Assembly (NCBI RefSeq): GCF_001729485.1
Contig: NZ_CP017157.1
Location: 558,001-622,000 of the forward strand
Source: Streptomyces lydicus
GTDB taxonomy: Bacteria; Actinomycetota; Actinomycetes; Streptomycetales; Streptomycetaceae
Direction of reading: 5' to 3'
DNA: 64,000 nt
Below the pieces are notes generated by a model. It worked only from the letters and a program-made list of their open reading frames with translations, was not told the DNA's origin and made no database searches. The position numbers and the translations under genes are program-made. Shown piece after piece: positions 16,935 to 24,073 of the stretch; positions within the stretch are counted from its first letter, which is position 1, and every line of letters starts with the position of its first letter.

Positions 16935-19193
16935 TCAGTGGCAGACGGCGAGCGCGTCGAGGGCCACCGCGCCCTGGCCGCGCTCCAGCACCACCAGCGG
17001 ATTGATGTCCAACTCGGCGAGGTCGCCGTCCAGTTCCAGCGCCATCCGCTGGACGCGCAGCACGACCTCGACGAGCGCGTCGACGTCCGCGGGTGGCGCG
17101 CCCCGCACGCCGTCCAGCAGGGCGCGGCCGCGCAGTTCGGCCAGCATCGCGCGGGCCCGGTCCTCCCCGAAGGGCGGTACGCCCACCGCGACGTCCCGCA
17201 GGACCTCGACGAGGACCCCGCCGAGGCCGACGGTCACGGTCGGCCCGAAGAGACTGTCGTGGGTGACGCCGACGACCATCTCGACGCCCCGCTCGATCAT
17301 CTGGCAGACCAGGACGCCGTCCAGCGGGACGTCCTCGTAGCGGGCGATGTCGGTGAGTTCGCGGTAGGCGTCCCTGATCTGGCTGGCGGAGGTCAGACCG
17401 ACCTTGACCAGGCCCAGTTCGGTCTTGTGCGCCAGCTGCGGCCCGGACGCCTTCATGACGACGGGATAGCCGACCAGGCTCGCCGCCCGTACGGCCGCGG
17501 CCGCGCTGGTCACCAGCTGTTCGCGCGGGACGCGGATGCCGTAGGCGCGCAGCAGCTGCTTCGCCGCGTGTTCGCTGAGCTGCCGGCCCGGTCGCATCAG
17601 CGCCTGCGCCTTGCGTGCGGAGGGCGACGCCGTGCGGGGCGCGTCGTCGAAGGGCGAGCGGTAGTCGGCGGTGAAGCGGTGGTGGTCGAGGAAGGCGCGG
17701 ACGGCCGTGATGCAGTTGGCGAAGGTGCGGAAGGTGGCCACCCGCGAGGAGCCGAGCAGGGTGCGGCGGTAGGCGTCCTCCGTGCCGACCGGCGAGCCCC
17801 AGATCACGCACACCAGCTTGTCGGTCTGCTCCGCCGCGTCCACCAGGTCCTGGGCGAGCTTGTCGCTCATCGGCGGGAACGGGCCGGTGATCGGGCAGAT
17901 CAGGACGCCGATGGACGGGTCGGCCAGGATCGCGTCGATGATCTTGCGGCCGCGCCGGTCGCCGACCGGGTGACCGCCGTTGTCGACCGGGTTGGCGACG
18001 TTGAGGTAGTCCGGTATCCACTGGTGCAGTTCGGCCTGCTTGGCGTCGTCGAGGGTGGGCAGCCGCAGCCCCGCCGCGGTCGCCAGGTCGGCGAAGTGCG
18101 CGCCGGTGCCGCCGGAGATCGAACAGACCGCGACGCCCTCCGCGACCGGCTTCCTGGCGCGGGCCAGCAGCGCCGCGGTGTCCTGCAGCTCGTCGAGCCC
18201 GTCCACCCGGATCACGCCGAACTGCCGCATCGCGGCGTCGACGACCTCGTCCGCGCCGGTGAGCTTGCCGGTGTGCGAGGCGGCCGTCCGGGCTCCGGTC
18301 TCGGTGCGGCCGACCTTCACGGCGACGACCGGCACCTTGTGGCGGGCCGCGCGGTCGGCGGCGAGCAGGAAGCTGCGGCCGTCCTTGAGCCCTTCCACAT
18401 ACGCGGCGACGGCGCCGACCTCGGGGCGGGTGGCGAAGTAGGAGAGGAAGTCGGCGGTCTCCAGATCGGCCTCGTTGCCGGTGGGGGCCCAGTGGGAGAG
18501 GCGGATGCCCAGTTCCTGCAGGGTGAAGAGCGGCCGGCCCTGGTGGCCCGACTGGGTGATCAGGGCGATGGCCGGCCCGTCGAGGTCCTCGCGGAAGGTC
18601 TCGAAGGCGTTGAGGTTGGTGTTGGGGCCCAGCAGCCGCAGACCGGAGCGCTGGACCGCCTCGGCCAGCCGGGCCTGGGCGGCCGCCCCGTCCGCGCCGG
18701 TCTCGGCGAAGCCGGAGGCGAAGGCCACCGCGAACTTCACCTCGGCCGCGGCGAGTTCCTCGACGACCGGCAGTGGGTCGGCGACCAGTATCGCGGCGAG
18801 GTCGACGGGCTCGGGCAGCTCGGCGACGGTGGCGTGGCAGGGCAGCCCGAAGACTTGGGCGCGCCCCGGGTTGACCGGGTACAGCCGCGCGCCGACCCGC
18901 TCCGCCCAGGCGATCAGCTGGCGGGTGATACCGGTGTGGGGCCGGCCTTCGGTGTCCGAGGCGCCGATCACGGCCACCGAGCCGGGCCGGAAGAACCGGT
19001 CCAGGTCGGGCACCGGGGCGTGCAGCGGGCGGCCGCTGACGTCCCGGTCGACCGGGGCTCCGGCGCCCTGGTCGTCGCCGTCGCGCAGCGGTGCGCTCAT
19101 GCCGTGGACGGTGTGTGGTGGTTGCTCCCCGCAGGCCACGACGCGGGCCGGCCGGGAGTGCGTGGTGAGGGTGCCGTGAGTCGATCCAAGCAT
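16935..19193 (-). CDS. NDP-forming acyl-CoA synthetase (acetate-CoA ligase type, fused subunits)
   Basis: About 752 residues. In order: CoA-binding Rossmann domain (FRPGSVAVIGASDTEG, about 66-81); two succinyl-CoA-ligase-like domains (ITQSGHQGRPLFTLQELG and VCSISGGTGAHFADLATAAG); and a C-terminal ATP-grasp domain (LLRAYGIRVPREQL, YPVVMKASGPQLAHKTELG, ELDINPLVV). It makes an acyl-CoA from acid, CoA and ATP with release of ADP and phosphate. Start is uncertain. ATG 19193 has AGGAG 12 bases upstream; ATG 19226 and ATG 19100 are in-frame alternatives. Two operators lie 60 and 85 bp upstream, so this ligase belongs to the regulon. Homologues occur in sterol and terpenoid catabolic clusters, but the substrate is unknown. 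Confidence 0.85.
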   Translation of the reverse strand: MLGSTHGTLTTHSRPARVVACGEQPPHTVHGMSAPLRDGDDQGAGAPVDRDVSGRPLHAPVPDLDRFFRPGSVAVIGASDTEGRPHTGITRQLIAWAERVGARLYPVNPGRAQVFGLPCHATVAELPEPVDLAAILVADPLPVVEELAAAEVKFAVAFASGFAETGADGAAAQARLAEAVQRSGLRLLGPNTNLNAFETFREDLDGPAIALITQSGHQGRPLFTLQELGIRLSHWAPTGNEADLETADFLSYFATRPEVGAVAAYVEGLKDGRSFLLAADRAARHKVPVVAVKVGRTETGARTAASHTGKLTGADEVVDAAMRQFGVIRVDGLDELQDTAALLARARKPVAEGVAVCSISGGTGAHFADLATAAGLRLPTLDDAKQAELHQWIPDYLNVANPVDNGGHPVGDRRGRKIIDAILADPSIGVLICPITGPFPPMSDKLAQDLVDAAEQTDKLVCVIWGSPVGTEDAYRRTLLGSSRVATFRTFANCITAVRAFLDHHRFTADYRSPFDDAPRTASPSARKAQALMRPGRQLSEHAAKQLLRAYGIRVPREQLVTSAAAAVRAASLVGYPVVMKASGPQLAHKTELGLVKVGLTSASQIRDAYRELTDIARYEDVPLDGVLVCQMIERGVEMVVGVTHDSLFGPTVTVGLGGVLVEVLRDVAVGVPPFGEDRARAMLAELRGRALLDGVRGAPPADVDALVEVVLRVQRMALELDGDLAELDINPLVVLERGQGAVALDALAVCH

Positions 19194-19252
19194 CGCAAAC
19201 GCCCGCTCCTGTGTGACGGCTCTCATTACCTGCACGCTGCACTGTGCGCTAG

Positions 19253-19267
19253 CTGACGCATTGTCAG
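19253..19267. promoter_or_regulatory. CTGACG-N3-CGTCAG operator, site 5 (one mismatch)
   Basis: CTGACGCATTGTCAG, 60 bp upstream of the NDP-forming ligase start. Centre-to-centre distance to site 6 is 25 bp, so two bound dimers would sit on different faces of the helix about two and a half turns apart. Confidence 0.75.
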
Positions 19268-19277
19268 TTTACTTGAA

Positions 19278-19292
19278 CTGACGACTCGTCAG
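19278..19292. promoter_or_regulatory. CTGACG-N3-CGTCAG operator, site 6 (exact)
   Basis: Exact CTGACGACTCGTCAG, 85 bp upstream of the NDP-forming ligase on the minus strand, paired with site 5. Confidence 0.8.
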
Positions 19293-19417
19293 GAATGGTC
19301 CGGCACGGGAAAGGTTCGGAGGTCGACCCCGCCTGCCCGTCCGCACCCTCCGGGCGGCGTCCCCCACCCCACCCCGGGTCGCCACCCCTCCCGCGCCCCG
19401 TTCCCGTCCGACTGGAT

Positions 19418-19432
19418 CTGACGTACCGTCAG
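19418..19432. promoter_or_regulatory. CTGACG-N3-CGTCAG operator, site 7 (exact)
   Basis: Exact CTGACGTACCGTCAG, 59 bp before the DUF35 gene at 19492 on the plus strand. Sites 5-7 share one divergent intergenic region of about 300 bp. Confidence 0.8.
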
Positions 19433-19491
19433 TACCCCTGGCAGGTGAGTCGGCGGACGAGGTCGGCCGGCGTGGCGGTGGGGGTGATCCG

Positions 19492-19998
19492 GTGACGGCC
19501 GGTACCGGGAAGAGGGCCGACGGCGGGAGCGGGGCCGGGGCACCGCGGTTCGACGTGCCGGAGGTGGACGCCTTCACCCGGCCGTACTGGGACGCGGCGG
19601 CCGAGGGGAGGCTGCTGCTGCGCCGCTGCCGGGCCGCCGGGTGCGGGGCGGTCCACCACTACCCGCGCGAGTTCTGCCCGTCCTGCTGGAGCGAGGACGT
19701 CGTCTGGGAGCAGGCCACCGGCCGCGCCACCCTCTACACCTGGTCCGTCGTGCACCGCAACGACCTCCCGCCGTTCGGTGCGCGGGTGCCGTACGTCGCG
19801 GCGGTGGTCGAGCTCGCCGAGGGGCCCCGGATGATGACCGAGATCATCGACTGCCCGGCGGACGCACTGCGGATCGGGATGCCGCTGACGGTGCGGTTCC
19901 GGCGGGACGGCGACGGGCGGCGGGACGGTGACGGCCGGCGGGACGGTGACGGAGCGGACGGCCCGGGGTACGCCGTCCCCGTCTTCGGTCCCGCCTGA
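19492..19998 (+). CDS. DUF35 OB-fold zinc-ribbon protein (acyl-CoA-associated)
   Basis: A 168-residue DUF35 protein. The N-terminal rubredoxin-like zinc ribbon has Cys pairs in LLRRCRAAGCGAVHHYPREFCPSCW (split about residues 43-67), followed by an OB-fold (ATLYTWSVVHRN, YVAAVVELAEGPRMMTEIID). DUF35 proteins pair with thiolase-like Ltp proteins or MaoC hydratases, e.g. the ChsH2 C-terminal domain with the Ltp2 aldolase. Here no thiolase is adjacent; the nearest are at 25332 and 37038, so this copy may serve the one at 25332. Its C-terminus carries three near-identical RRDGDG units, encoded by an 18-bp tandem repeat at about 19913-19965. GTG start after site 7. Confidence 0.85.
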   Translation: MTAGTGKRADGGSGAGAPRFDVPEVDAFTRPYWDAAAEGRLLLRRCRAAGCGAVHHYPREFCPSCWSEDVVWEQATGRATLYTWSVVHRNDLPPFGARVPYVAAVVELAEGPRMMTEIIDCPADALRIGMPLTVRFRRDGDGRRDGDGRRDGDGADGPGYAVPVFGPA

Positions 19999-20144
19999 GG
20001 ACCGGCCGCCCGACCCGCGGCGCAGGCTCCGGCGCCGACCCGTGCCGCGGGCTCCGGGCCCGGCCCGCGGCGCCGGGCCTCCGGTGGCGGCCCGGTGGGA
20101 AAACCCGGTGGCGGCCCGTCGTGGGCCGGCGGCATGCTGGAGAG

Positions 20145-20633
20145 GTGCTGATTCGCGAGGCGACCGCGGCCGACTGGCCCGCCATCTGGCCCTTCTTCCA
20201 CGAGATCGTGGCGGCCGGGGAGACCTACACCTACCCCCGTGACCTCGACGAGACGACCGGCCGCGAGATGTGGCTGCTCGCACCGCCCGGCCGTACGGTC
20301 GTCGCCGTCGACGAGTCCGGAACGGTGCTGGGCACGGCCAAGATGAACCCCAACCACATGGGCGGCGCCGCGCACATCGCCAGTGCCAGCTTCATGGTCG
20401 ATCCACGCCGAGGGGGCCGCGGAGTCGGTCGGGCCCTGGGCGAACACGTCCTGGCCTGGGCCCGCGCCGAGGGCTACCGGGCGATGCAGTTCAACGCCGT
20501 CGTGGAGACCAACACCGGCGCCGTGGCCCTCTGGGAGTCCCTGGGCTTCACGATCATGACGACGCTCCCCGAGGGCTTCCGGCACCCCACCAAGGGCTAT
20601 GTGGGGTTGCACATCATGTACCAGCAGTTGTGA
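20145..20633 (+). CDS. GNAT-family N-acetyltransferase
   Basis: About 162 residues, beginning VLIREATAADWPAIWPFF as GNAT enzymes do. The acetyl-CoA-binding motif A is FMVDPRRGGRGVGRALGEHVLAWARAEGY (about 82-110, R-x-x-G-x-G/A as RGGRGVGRAL), and motif B is NTGAVALWESLGF (about 123-135). Substrate cannot be predicted. GTG 20145 is chosen from the domain boundary; a GGAGAG lies almost against it, and GTG 20121 is an in-frame alternative. It is convergent with pdxH, 49 bp apart, and has no catabolic operator upstream. Confidence 0.82.
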   Translation: MLIREATAADWPAIWPFFHEIVAAGETYTYPRDLDETTGREMWLLAPPGRTVVAVDESGTVLGTAKMNPNHMGGAAHIASASFMVDPRRGGRGVGRALGEHVLAWARAEGYRAMQFNAVVETNTGAVALWESLGFTIMTTLPEGFRHPTKGYVGLHIMYQQL

Positions 20634-20682
20634 ACGCCCGCCGGGCGGCCGTGACCGGACGCCTGGCGGGGCCCCCGGTGGT

Positions 20683-21423
20683 TCACGGCCACAGCAGGTC
20701 CCGCGTCCACCGCCCGTCCTCCCGGCGGTAGTCGAGGCGGACGTGGCGGCGCCGGGCGTCCCCCTGGAAGAACTCCACCTCCTCGGGCCGCAGCACGTAC
20801 AGCGTCCAGCTCGGCACGGGCGCGTCCGGTTCCTGCCGGGCGCGCTCCCAGGCCGCGTCCGAGGCGCGGGCCAGCTCCTCGACGGAGCCGAGCACCTCGC
20901 TCTGCCGGCCGACGAGTGCCGCGGCCAGCGCCCCGGGGGAACGGCGGTGCAGATCGGCCGCGCTCTCCGTGGGGCCCGCCTCGGCCACCGGCCCCCGGAC
21001 CCGCACCTGGCGGCCGACCGCCGGCCAGTAGAACCCGAGCGCCGCCCGCGGCCGTACGGCCAGTTCGCGGCCCTTGCGGCTGCCGCGGTGGGTGGCGAAG
21101 TGCCAGCCGCGCTCATCGGCGTCGTGCAGCATCACGGTCCGTACGTTCGGGTCCCCGGCCGCGTCGGCGGTGGCGAGGGTCATGGTCTGCGGCTCCGGCT
21201 GGCCGGCCTCGGCGGCCTCCCGCAGCCACTGCCGGAACAGCGGCAGCGGCTCGTCCGGGGCCGCCGCCGGGTCGAACGACGGCAGGTCGTGATCCCAGAC
21301 CCGCAGGCCGCGCAGCAGGTCACGGAAGGCGCGGGCGGCGGGGTCGGCCTCGGCGCCGGGCTCCGGCGCGGCGCCGTCGGGACCGCCGGCCGGCGGGTGC
21401 GGGGGCGCGGGGTGCTCGCTCAT
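20683..21423 (-). CDS. pdxH: Pyridoxamine 5'-phosphate oxidase
   Basis: A 246-residue FMN split-barrel oxidase that makes pyridoxal 5'-phosphate in vitamin B6 salvage. Recognisable blocks are QTMTLATADAAGDPNVRTVMLHDADERGWHFATHRGSRKG (split, about 85-125), LGFYWPAVGRQVRVRGPV (about 134-151) and the C-terminal VEFFQGDARRRHVRLDYRR with final DLLWP, matching the PdxH end block (usual FWQ and R-L-x-P). About 35 Pro/Ala/Gly-rich residues precede the domain. ATG 21423 is two bases after the stop of the FAD monooxygenase (TGACATG), so the two are translationally coupled. PhzG-like activity on other amines cannot be excluded. Confidence 0.82.
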   Translation of the reverse strand: MSEHPAPPHPPAGGPDGAAPEPGAEADPAARAFRDLLRGLRVWDHDLPSFDPAAAPDEPLPLFRQWLREAAEAGQPEPQTMTLATADAAGDPNVRTVMLHDADERGWHFATHRGSRKGRELAVRPRAALGFYWPAVGRQVRVRGPVAEAGPTESAADLHRRSPGALAAALVGRQSEVLGSVEELARASDAAWERARQEPDAPVPSWTLYVLRPEEVEFFQGDARRRHVRLDYRREDGRWTRDLLWP

Positions 21424-21424
21424 G

Positions 21425-22792
21425 TCAGGCAGCGTACGGGGGGTGCGGGACGCCCGGCACCCGGCCGGTGCCCGGCCCCGCCACCTCCGCGCGACCCGCC
21501 ACCTCTGAGCGCCCCGCCCCCTCCGCACGCCCCGTCACCGAATCCGGCCGCGGGTAGTCCTTGAGCGTGATCGCGCGGGCGCCCCGCTGCACGTCCTCGG
21601 CGATCTTCCTGGCGACGAGGTTCTTCCAGGGCAGGTGCGGCAGCATCCGCACCATCAGGTGCCGCAGGCGGATCTGCCACCGCGAGTCCGCCGTCATCTC
21701 CCGCGCGAACTTCCGCGCCAGCGCGTGATTGACCTCGACGTAGCCGCGCATCTCCCGCTCGTAGCGCGCGAAGGCCGTCTCCGGCGCGCCGCCGGCCGCC
21801 GCGAGTTCACCGGCCAGGACGTAGGCGCCGACCAGCGCCATCCCGGTGCCCTGGCCCGACGCCGGGGAGGCGCAGTGCGCGGCGTCGCCGAGCAGCACCA
21901 CGCGCCCCCGGGACCAGCGGTCCATCTCGACCAGCTGCAGCCCGTCGAAGTAGAAGTCGCCCGCCTCCCGGGCGGCGCGCAGCATGCGCGGGGTCTGCCA
22001 GCCGACGCCGTCGAACGCGTCCGCCAGCAGGGCCAGTTGGGCCTCCCTGTCCCGGTGGTCGTAGGTCAGCCGCGGCGAACGGAAGCACAGCAGGCCCTTG
22101 GCCGCCGGGTCCCCGGCCGAGCTGTAGGCGCAGATCAGCCTGCCGGGCACGGCGTGGTACAACTCCTCGCGGTCCAGGCCGAGTTCGTTCGGCATGGAGA
22201 AGGCCGAGACGTACGCCCCGAGGTGCCGTACGAACTGCTCCTCCGGGCCGAAGGCCAGCCGCCGGACGGTCGAGTGCAGGCCGTCGGCGCCGACGACGAG
22301 GTCGAAGCGGCGGGGAGCGGCGCGCTCGAAGGTGACCTCGACCCCCGGTGCGCCGCCTCCGCTCCCGTCCCGCCCGACCGGGGTGAGCGAGGCGATCGAG
22401 TCGCCGAAGACGTACTCGACGTCCTCCCGGGTCCGCTCGTACAGGATGCGGGCCAGCTCGCCGCGCATGATCTCGTCGTCGCGGCCGATCCGGGCGCCGA
22501 AGATGTCCGCGGGGAGCGTGGCGATCCGCCTGCCGCCCTCGTCGACGTACGCGCCGGTCCGCATGTCCGTACCGGCGCGTTGCACGGCCGGCAGGATCCC
22601 CATCCGTTCGGCGACGTCGACCGCCGCGCCGCGGATGTCGACCTTGTAGCCGCCGGTGCGCAGGGCGGGGGCGCGCTCGACGACGGTCACCGCGAAGCCG
22701 TGGCGGTGCAGCCAGTAGGCGAGCGCGGGGCCGGCGATGCTCGCCCCGGAGATCAGTACCGAGATGGGGCGGGCGGGGGCGGTACCGGGCAT
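21425..22792 (-). CDS. FAD-dependent monooxygenase (PHBH-type)
   Basis: A 455-residue single-component flavin hydroxylase. The ADP-binding motif reads VLISGASIAGPALAYWLHRHG (about 14-34, GxSxxG variant), the DG motif LVVGADGLHSTVRRLAFG is near 170-187, and GRVVLLGDAAHCASPASGQGTGMALVGAYVLAGEL is the FAD-phosphate GD motif (about 300-335). A repetitive C-terminal tail (GRAEGAGRSEVAGRAEVAG) is not part of the fold. ATG 22792 is preferred: GAAGGGA lies 8 bases upstream, and 31 extra in-frame residues upstream are non-homologous. A TetR-type palindrome is centred at 22906. Relatives inactivate rifamycins or tetracyclines or act in polyketide tailoring; no specific substrate is implied. Confidence 0.85.
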   Translation of the reverse strand: MPGTAPARPISVLISGASIAGPALAYWLHRHGFAVTVVERAPALRTGGYKVDIRGAAVDVAERMGILPAVQRAGTDMRTGAYVDEGGRRIATLPADIFGARIGRDDEIMRGELARILYERTREDVEYVFGDSIASLTPVGRDGSGGGAPGVEVTFERAAPRRFDLVVGADGLHSTVRRLAFGPEEQFVRHLGAYVSAFSMPNELGLDREELYHAVPGRLICAYSSAGDPAAKGLLCFRSPRLTYDHRDREAQLALLADAFDGVGWQTPRMLRAAREAGDFYFDGLQLVEMDRWSRGRVVLLGDAAHCASPASGQGTGMALVGAYVLAGELAAAGGAPETAFARYEREMRGYVEVNHALARKFAREMTADSRWQIRLRHLMVRMLPHLPWKNLVARKIAEDVQRGARAITLKDYPRPDSVTGRAEGAGRSEVAGRAEVAGPGTGRVPGVPHPPYAA

Positions 22793-22895
22793 GACGGGGT
22801 TCCCTTCGGGAGTGCTGCTCCTGGGCGGACTGCGGCGCGCGTCGTACGGGCGCCGTGCGGTCGTGGTGCACGCGTCGACCGGCACCGCCGACTAT

Positions 22896-22916
22896 ACGAG
22901 CGTCTTAAACGCTTGT
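22896..22916. promoter_or_regulatory. Palindromic TetR-type operator before FAD monooxygenase
   Basis: A 21-bp imperfect palindrome centred at 22906, with inner arms AGCGT / ACGCT around CTTAA and outer ACGAGCGT / ACGCTTGT. A further GACGAGCGTATAG copy follows at 22921-22933. The ACAAGCG(T)-type half site is common for TetR repressors of flavin monooxygenases. No regulator gene is adjacent. It lies in the divergent region between the monooxygenase and the VOC gene. Confidence 0.55.
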
Positions 22917-23045
22917 CTATGACGAGCGTATAGATCGCCCTCCTCTCCCCGGGACGCCCAACTAGGACAGCCTCCGTCCGCCATGCGCACTAGCGTCGTC
23001 CCGTCGGTGTCAGCCCGCCACCGCGCCGTCGCGAAGGAGCAGACG

Positions 23046-23822
23046 ATGAGCGAGATCGACGTCAACCAGCCGCTCGGTACGCCCACTTGGATCGATCTCG
23101 GGGTAGCGGACCTCGACCGCGCCAAGGCGTTCTACGGCGCGCTGTTCGGCTGGGAGTACCAGGAGCCGTCCGCGGCGAGCGGCCCCTTCACCCTGTGTCT
23201 GCTGCGCGGCCGGCGGGTGGCGGCACTGCGGCCCGTCTCCGGGGCCGACACCGCGGGCGAGCCCTGGTGGCACGTGTACCTCGCCACCGACGACTGCGAC
23301 GGTACGGCCGAGCGGATCGCCGGCGCCGGAGGGGAGTTGCTCGTACCGCCGTCGGACGTGGCCGGCCTCGGCCGCACCGCCGTCGTCGCGGACCGCGTCG
23401 GCGCCCGCTTCAGCCTCTGGCAGGGCCGGACGCTGCCGGGCTGCGAACTGGTCAACGAGCCGGACACGCTGGTCCGCAACGACCTCGTCTCCCCGGACCC
23501 CGGCCCCGCCCGCCGCTTCTACACCTCGGTCTTCGACTTCACCCTCGACGGCAACGACGACCTCCCGGGCCTCGACTTCACGTTCCTGCGCCGCCCCGAC
23601 GGCCATGAGATCGGCGGCGTCTTCGGCTCCCCGGCGGCCGTCGCCTCCCGCTGGCACACGGTGTTCGAGGTCGCGGACACCGATGAGGCGGTGGCCCGCG
23701 CCGCCGCCGCGGGCGGCGCCGCCGAGCCCCCGGAGGACACCCCGTACGGCAGGATGGCCGCCCTCACCGACCCCTTCGGCACGTCCTTCAGCGTCATCAC
23801 CCGCCGCCCGGCCGCCCGTTAG
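23046..23822 (+). CDS. Two-domain VOC (glyoxalase/bleomycin-resistance fold) protein
   Basis: A 258-residue protein made of two VOC domains. The first is WIDLGVADLDRAKAFYGALFGWEYQEP (about 15-41), the second LVSPDPGPARRFYTSVFDFTLDG (about 147-169) with HTVFEVADTDEAVARAAAAGG. The layout matches the CFP-30/hydroxylase-type VOC proteins frequent in actinobacteria, for which functions are mostly unassigned. ATG 23046 has GAAGGAG upstream. Divergent from the FAD monooxygenase across the 22.9-kb palindrome, so both may answer to the same regulator. Followed 70 bases later by the leader of the macrolide glycosyltransferase. Confidence 0.82.
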   Translation: MSEIDVNQPLGTPTWIDLGVADLDRAKAFYGALFGWEYQEPSAASGPFTLCLLRGRRVAALRPVSGADTAGEPWWHVYLATDDCDGTAERIAGAGGELLVPPSDVAGLGRTAVVADRVGARFSLWQGRTLPGCELVNEPDTLVRNDLVSPDPGPARRFYTSVFDFTLDGNDDLPGLDFTFLRRPDGHEIGGVFGSPAAVASRWHTVFEVADTDEAVARAAAAGGAAEPPEDTPYGRMAALTDPFGTSFSVITRRPAAR

Positions 23823-23847
23823 GGACGCCGGGCGAGCCTCGGGGCGG

Positions 23848-23885
23848 AAAAACCGTTCGCGGGGCGCCGTCGCCCGGCCTACCCT
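23848..23885 (+). promoter_or_regulatory. WhiB7-like promoter of the glycosyltransferase leader
   Basis: AAAAA at 23848-23852 directly precedes a -35-like CCGTTC/TTCGCG (from 23853). A -10 hexamer TACCCT at 23880-23885 follows, with an 18-bp spacer from TTCGCG. A short AT-rich tract just before the -35 is the published hallmark of WhiB7-dependent resistance promoters. Transcription starting 7 bases after the -10 would begin on the A of the ATG at 23892. Assigned by inspection only. Confidence 0.5.
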
Positions 23886-23891
23886 CGTCGG

Positions 23892-23921
23892 ATGTCTTCC
23901 TTCCTCCAGATCTACGGCTGA
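23892..23921 (+). CDS. Nine-residue leader peptide (uORF), probably leaderless
   Basis: A nine-codon ORF (MSSFLQIYG, then TGA) lies 152 bases before the macrolide glycosyltransferase start. No ribosome binding site precedes it, and its ATG coincides with the transcription start predicted from the -10 at 23880-23885, so it would be translated leaderless. Between its stop and the main gene is a strong GC hairpin. This is the arrangement of ribosome-mediated attenuation in macrolide-resistance genes: stalling of a drug-bound ribosome on the short ORF would change downstream folding. The peptide itself has no predicted function beyond that. Confidence 0.5.
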   Translation: MSSFLQIYG

Positions 23922-23974
23922 CACGGCTCGGGGCGGCCTCGCCCGCCCGTGCCCGTCCGCGCCCGCACGCCCAG

Positions 23975-24003
23975 GGCGGCGGCCGGCCTTCCCGGCCGCC
24001 GCC
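23975..24003 (+). terminator. Attenuator-like hairpin before macrolide glycosyltransferase
   Basis: A perfect 12-bp stem, GGCGGCGGCCGG at 23975-23986 and its complement at 23992-24003, with loop CCTTC. It lies between the leader peptide stop (23921) and the gene start (24074). No U-run follows, as is usual in high-GC terminators. It could terminate transcription when the leader is translated normally. Confidence 0.55.
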
Positions 24004-24073
24004 GCGCGGTGCCGTGCGGTGCTTCGGGCTCCCCTGTTCCCAGCCGTGACTCTGCATCGAAGGAAGTCCTCCC

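Noticed and set aside
20121..20144. Longer start for the GNAT gene
   Set aside because: The extra eight residues are not part of the GNAT fold; homologues begin at the VLIREAT segment.
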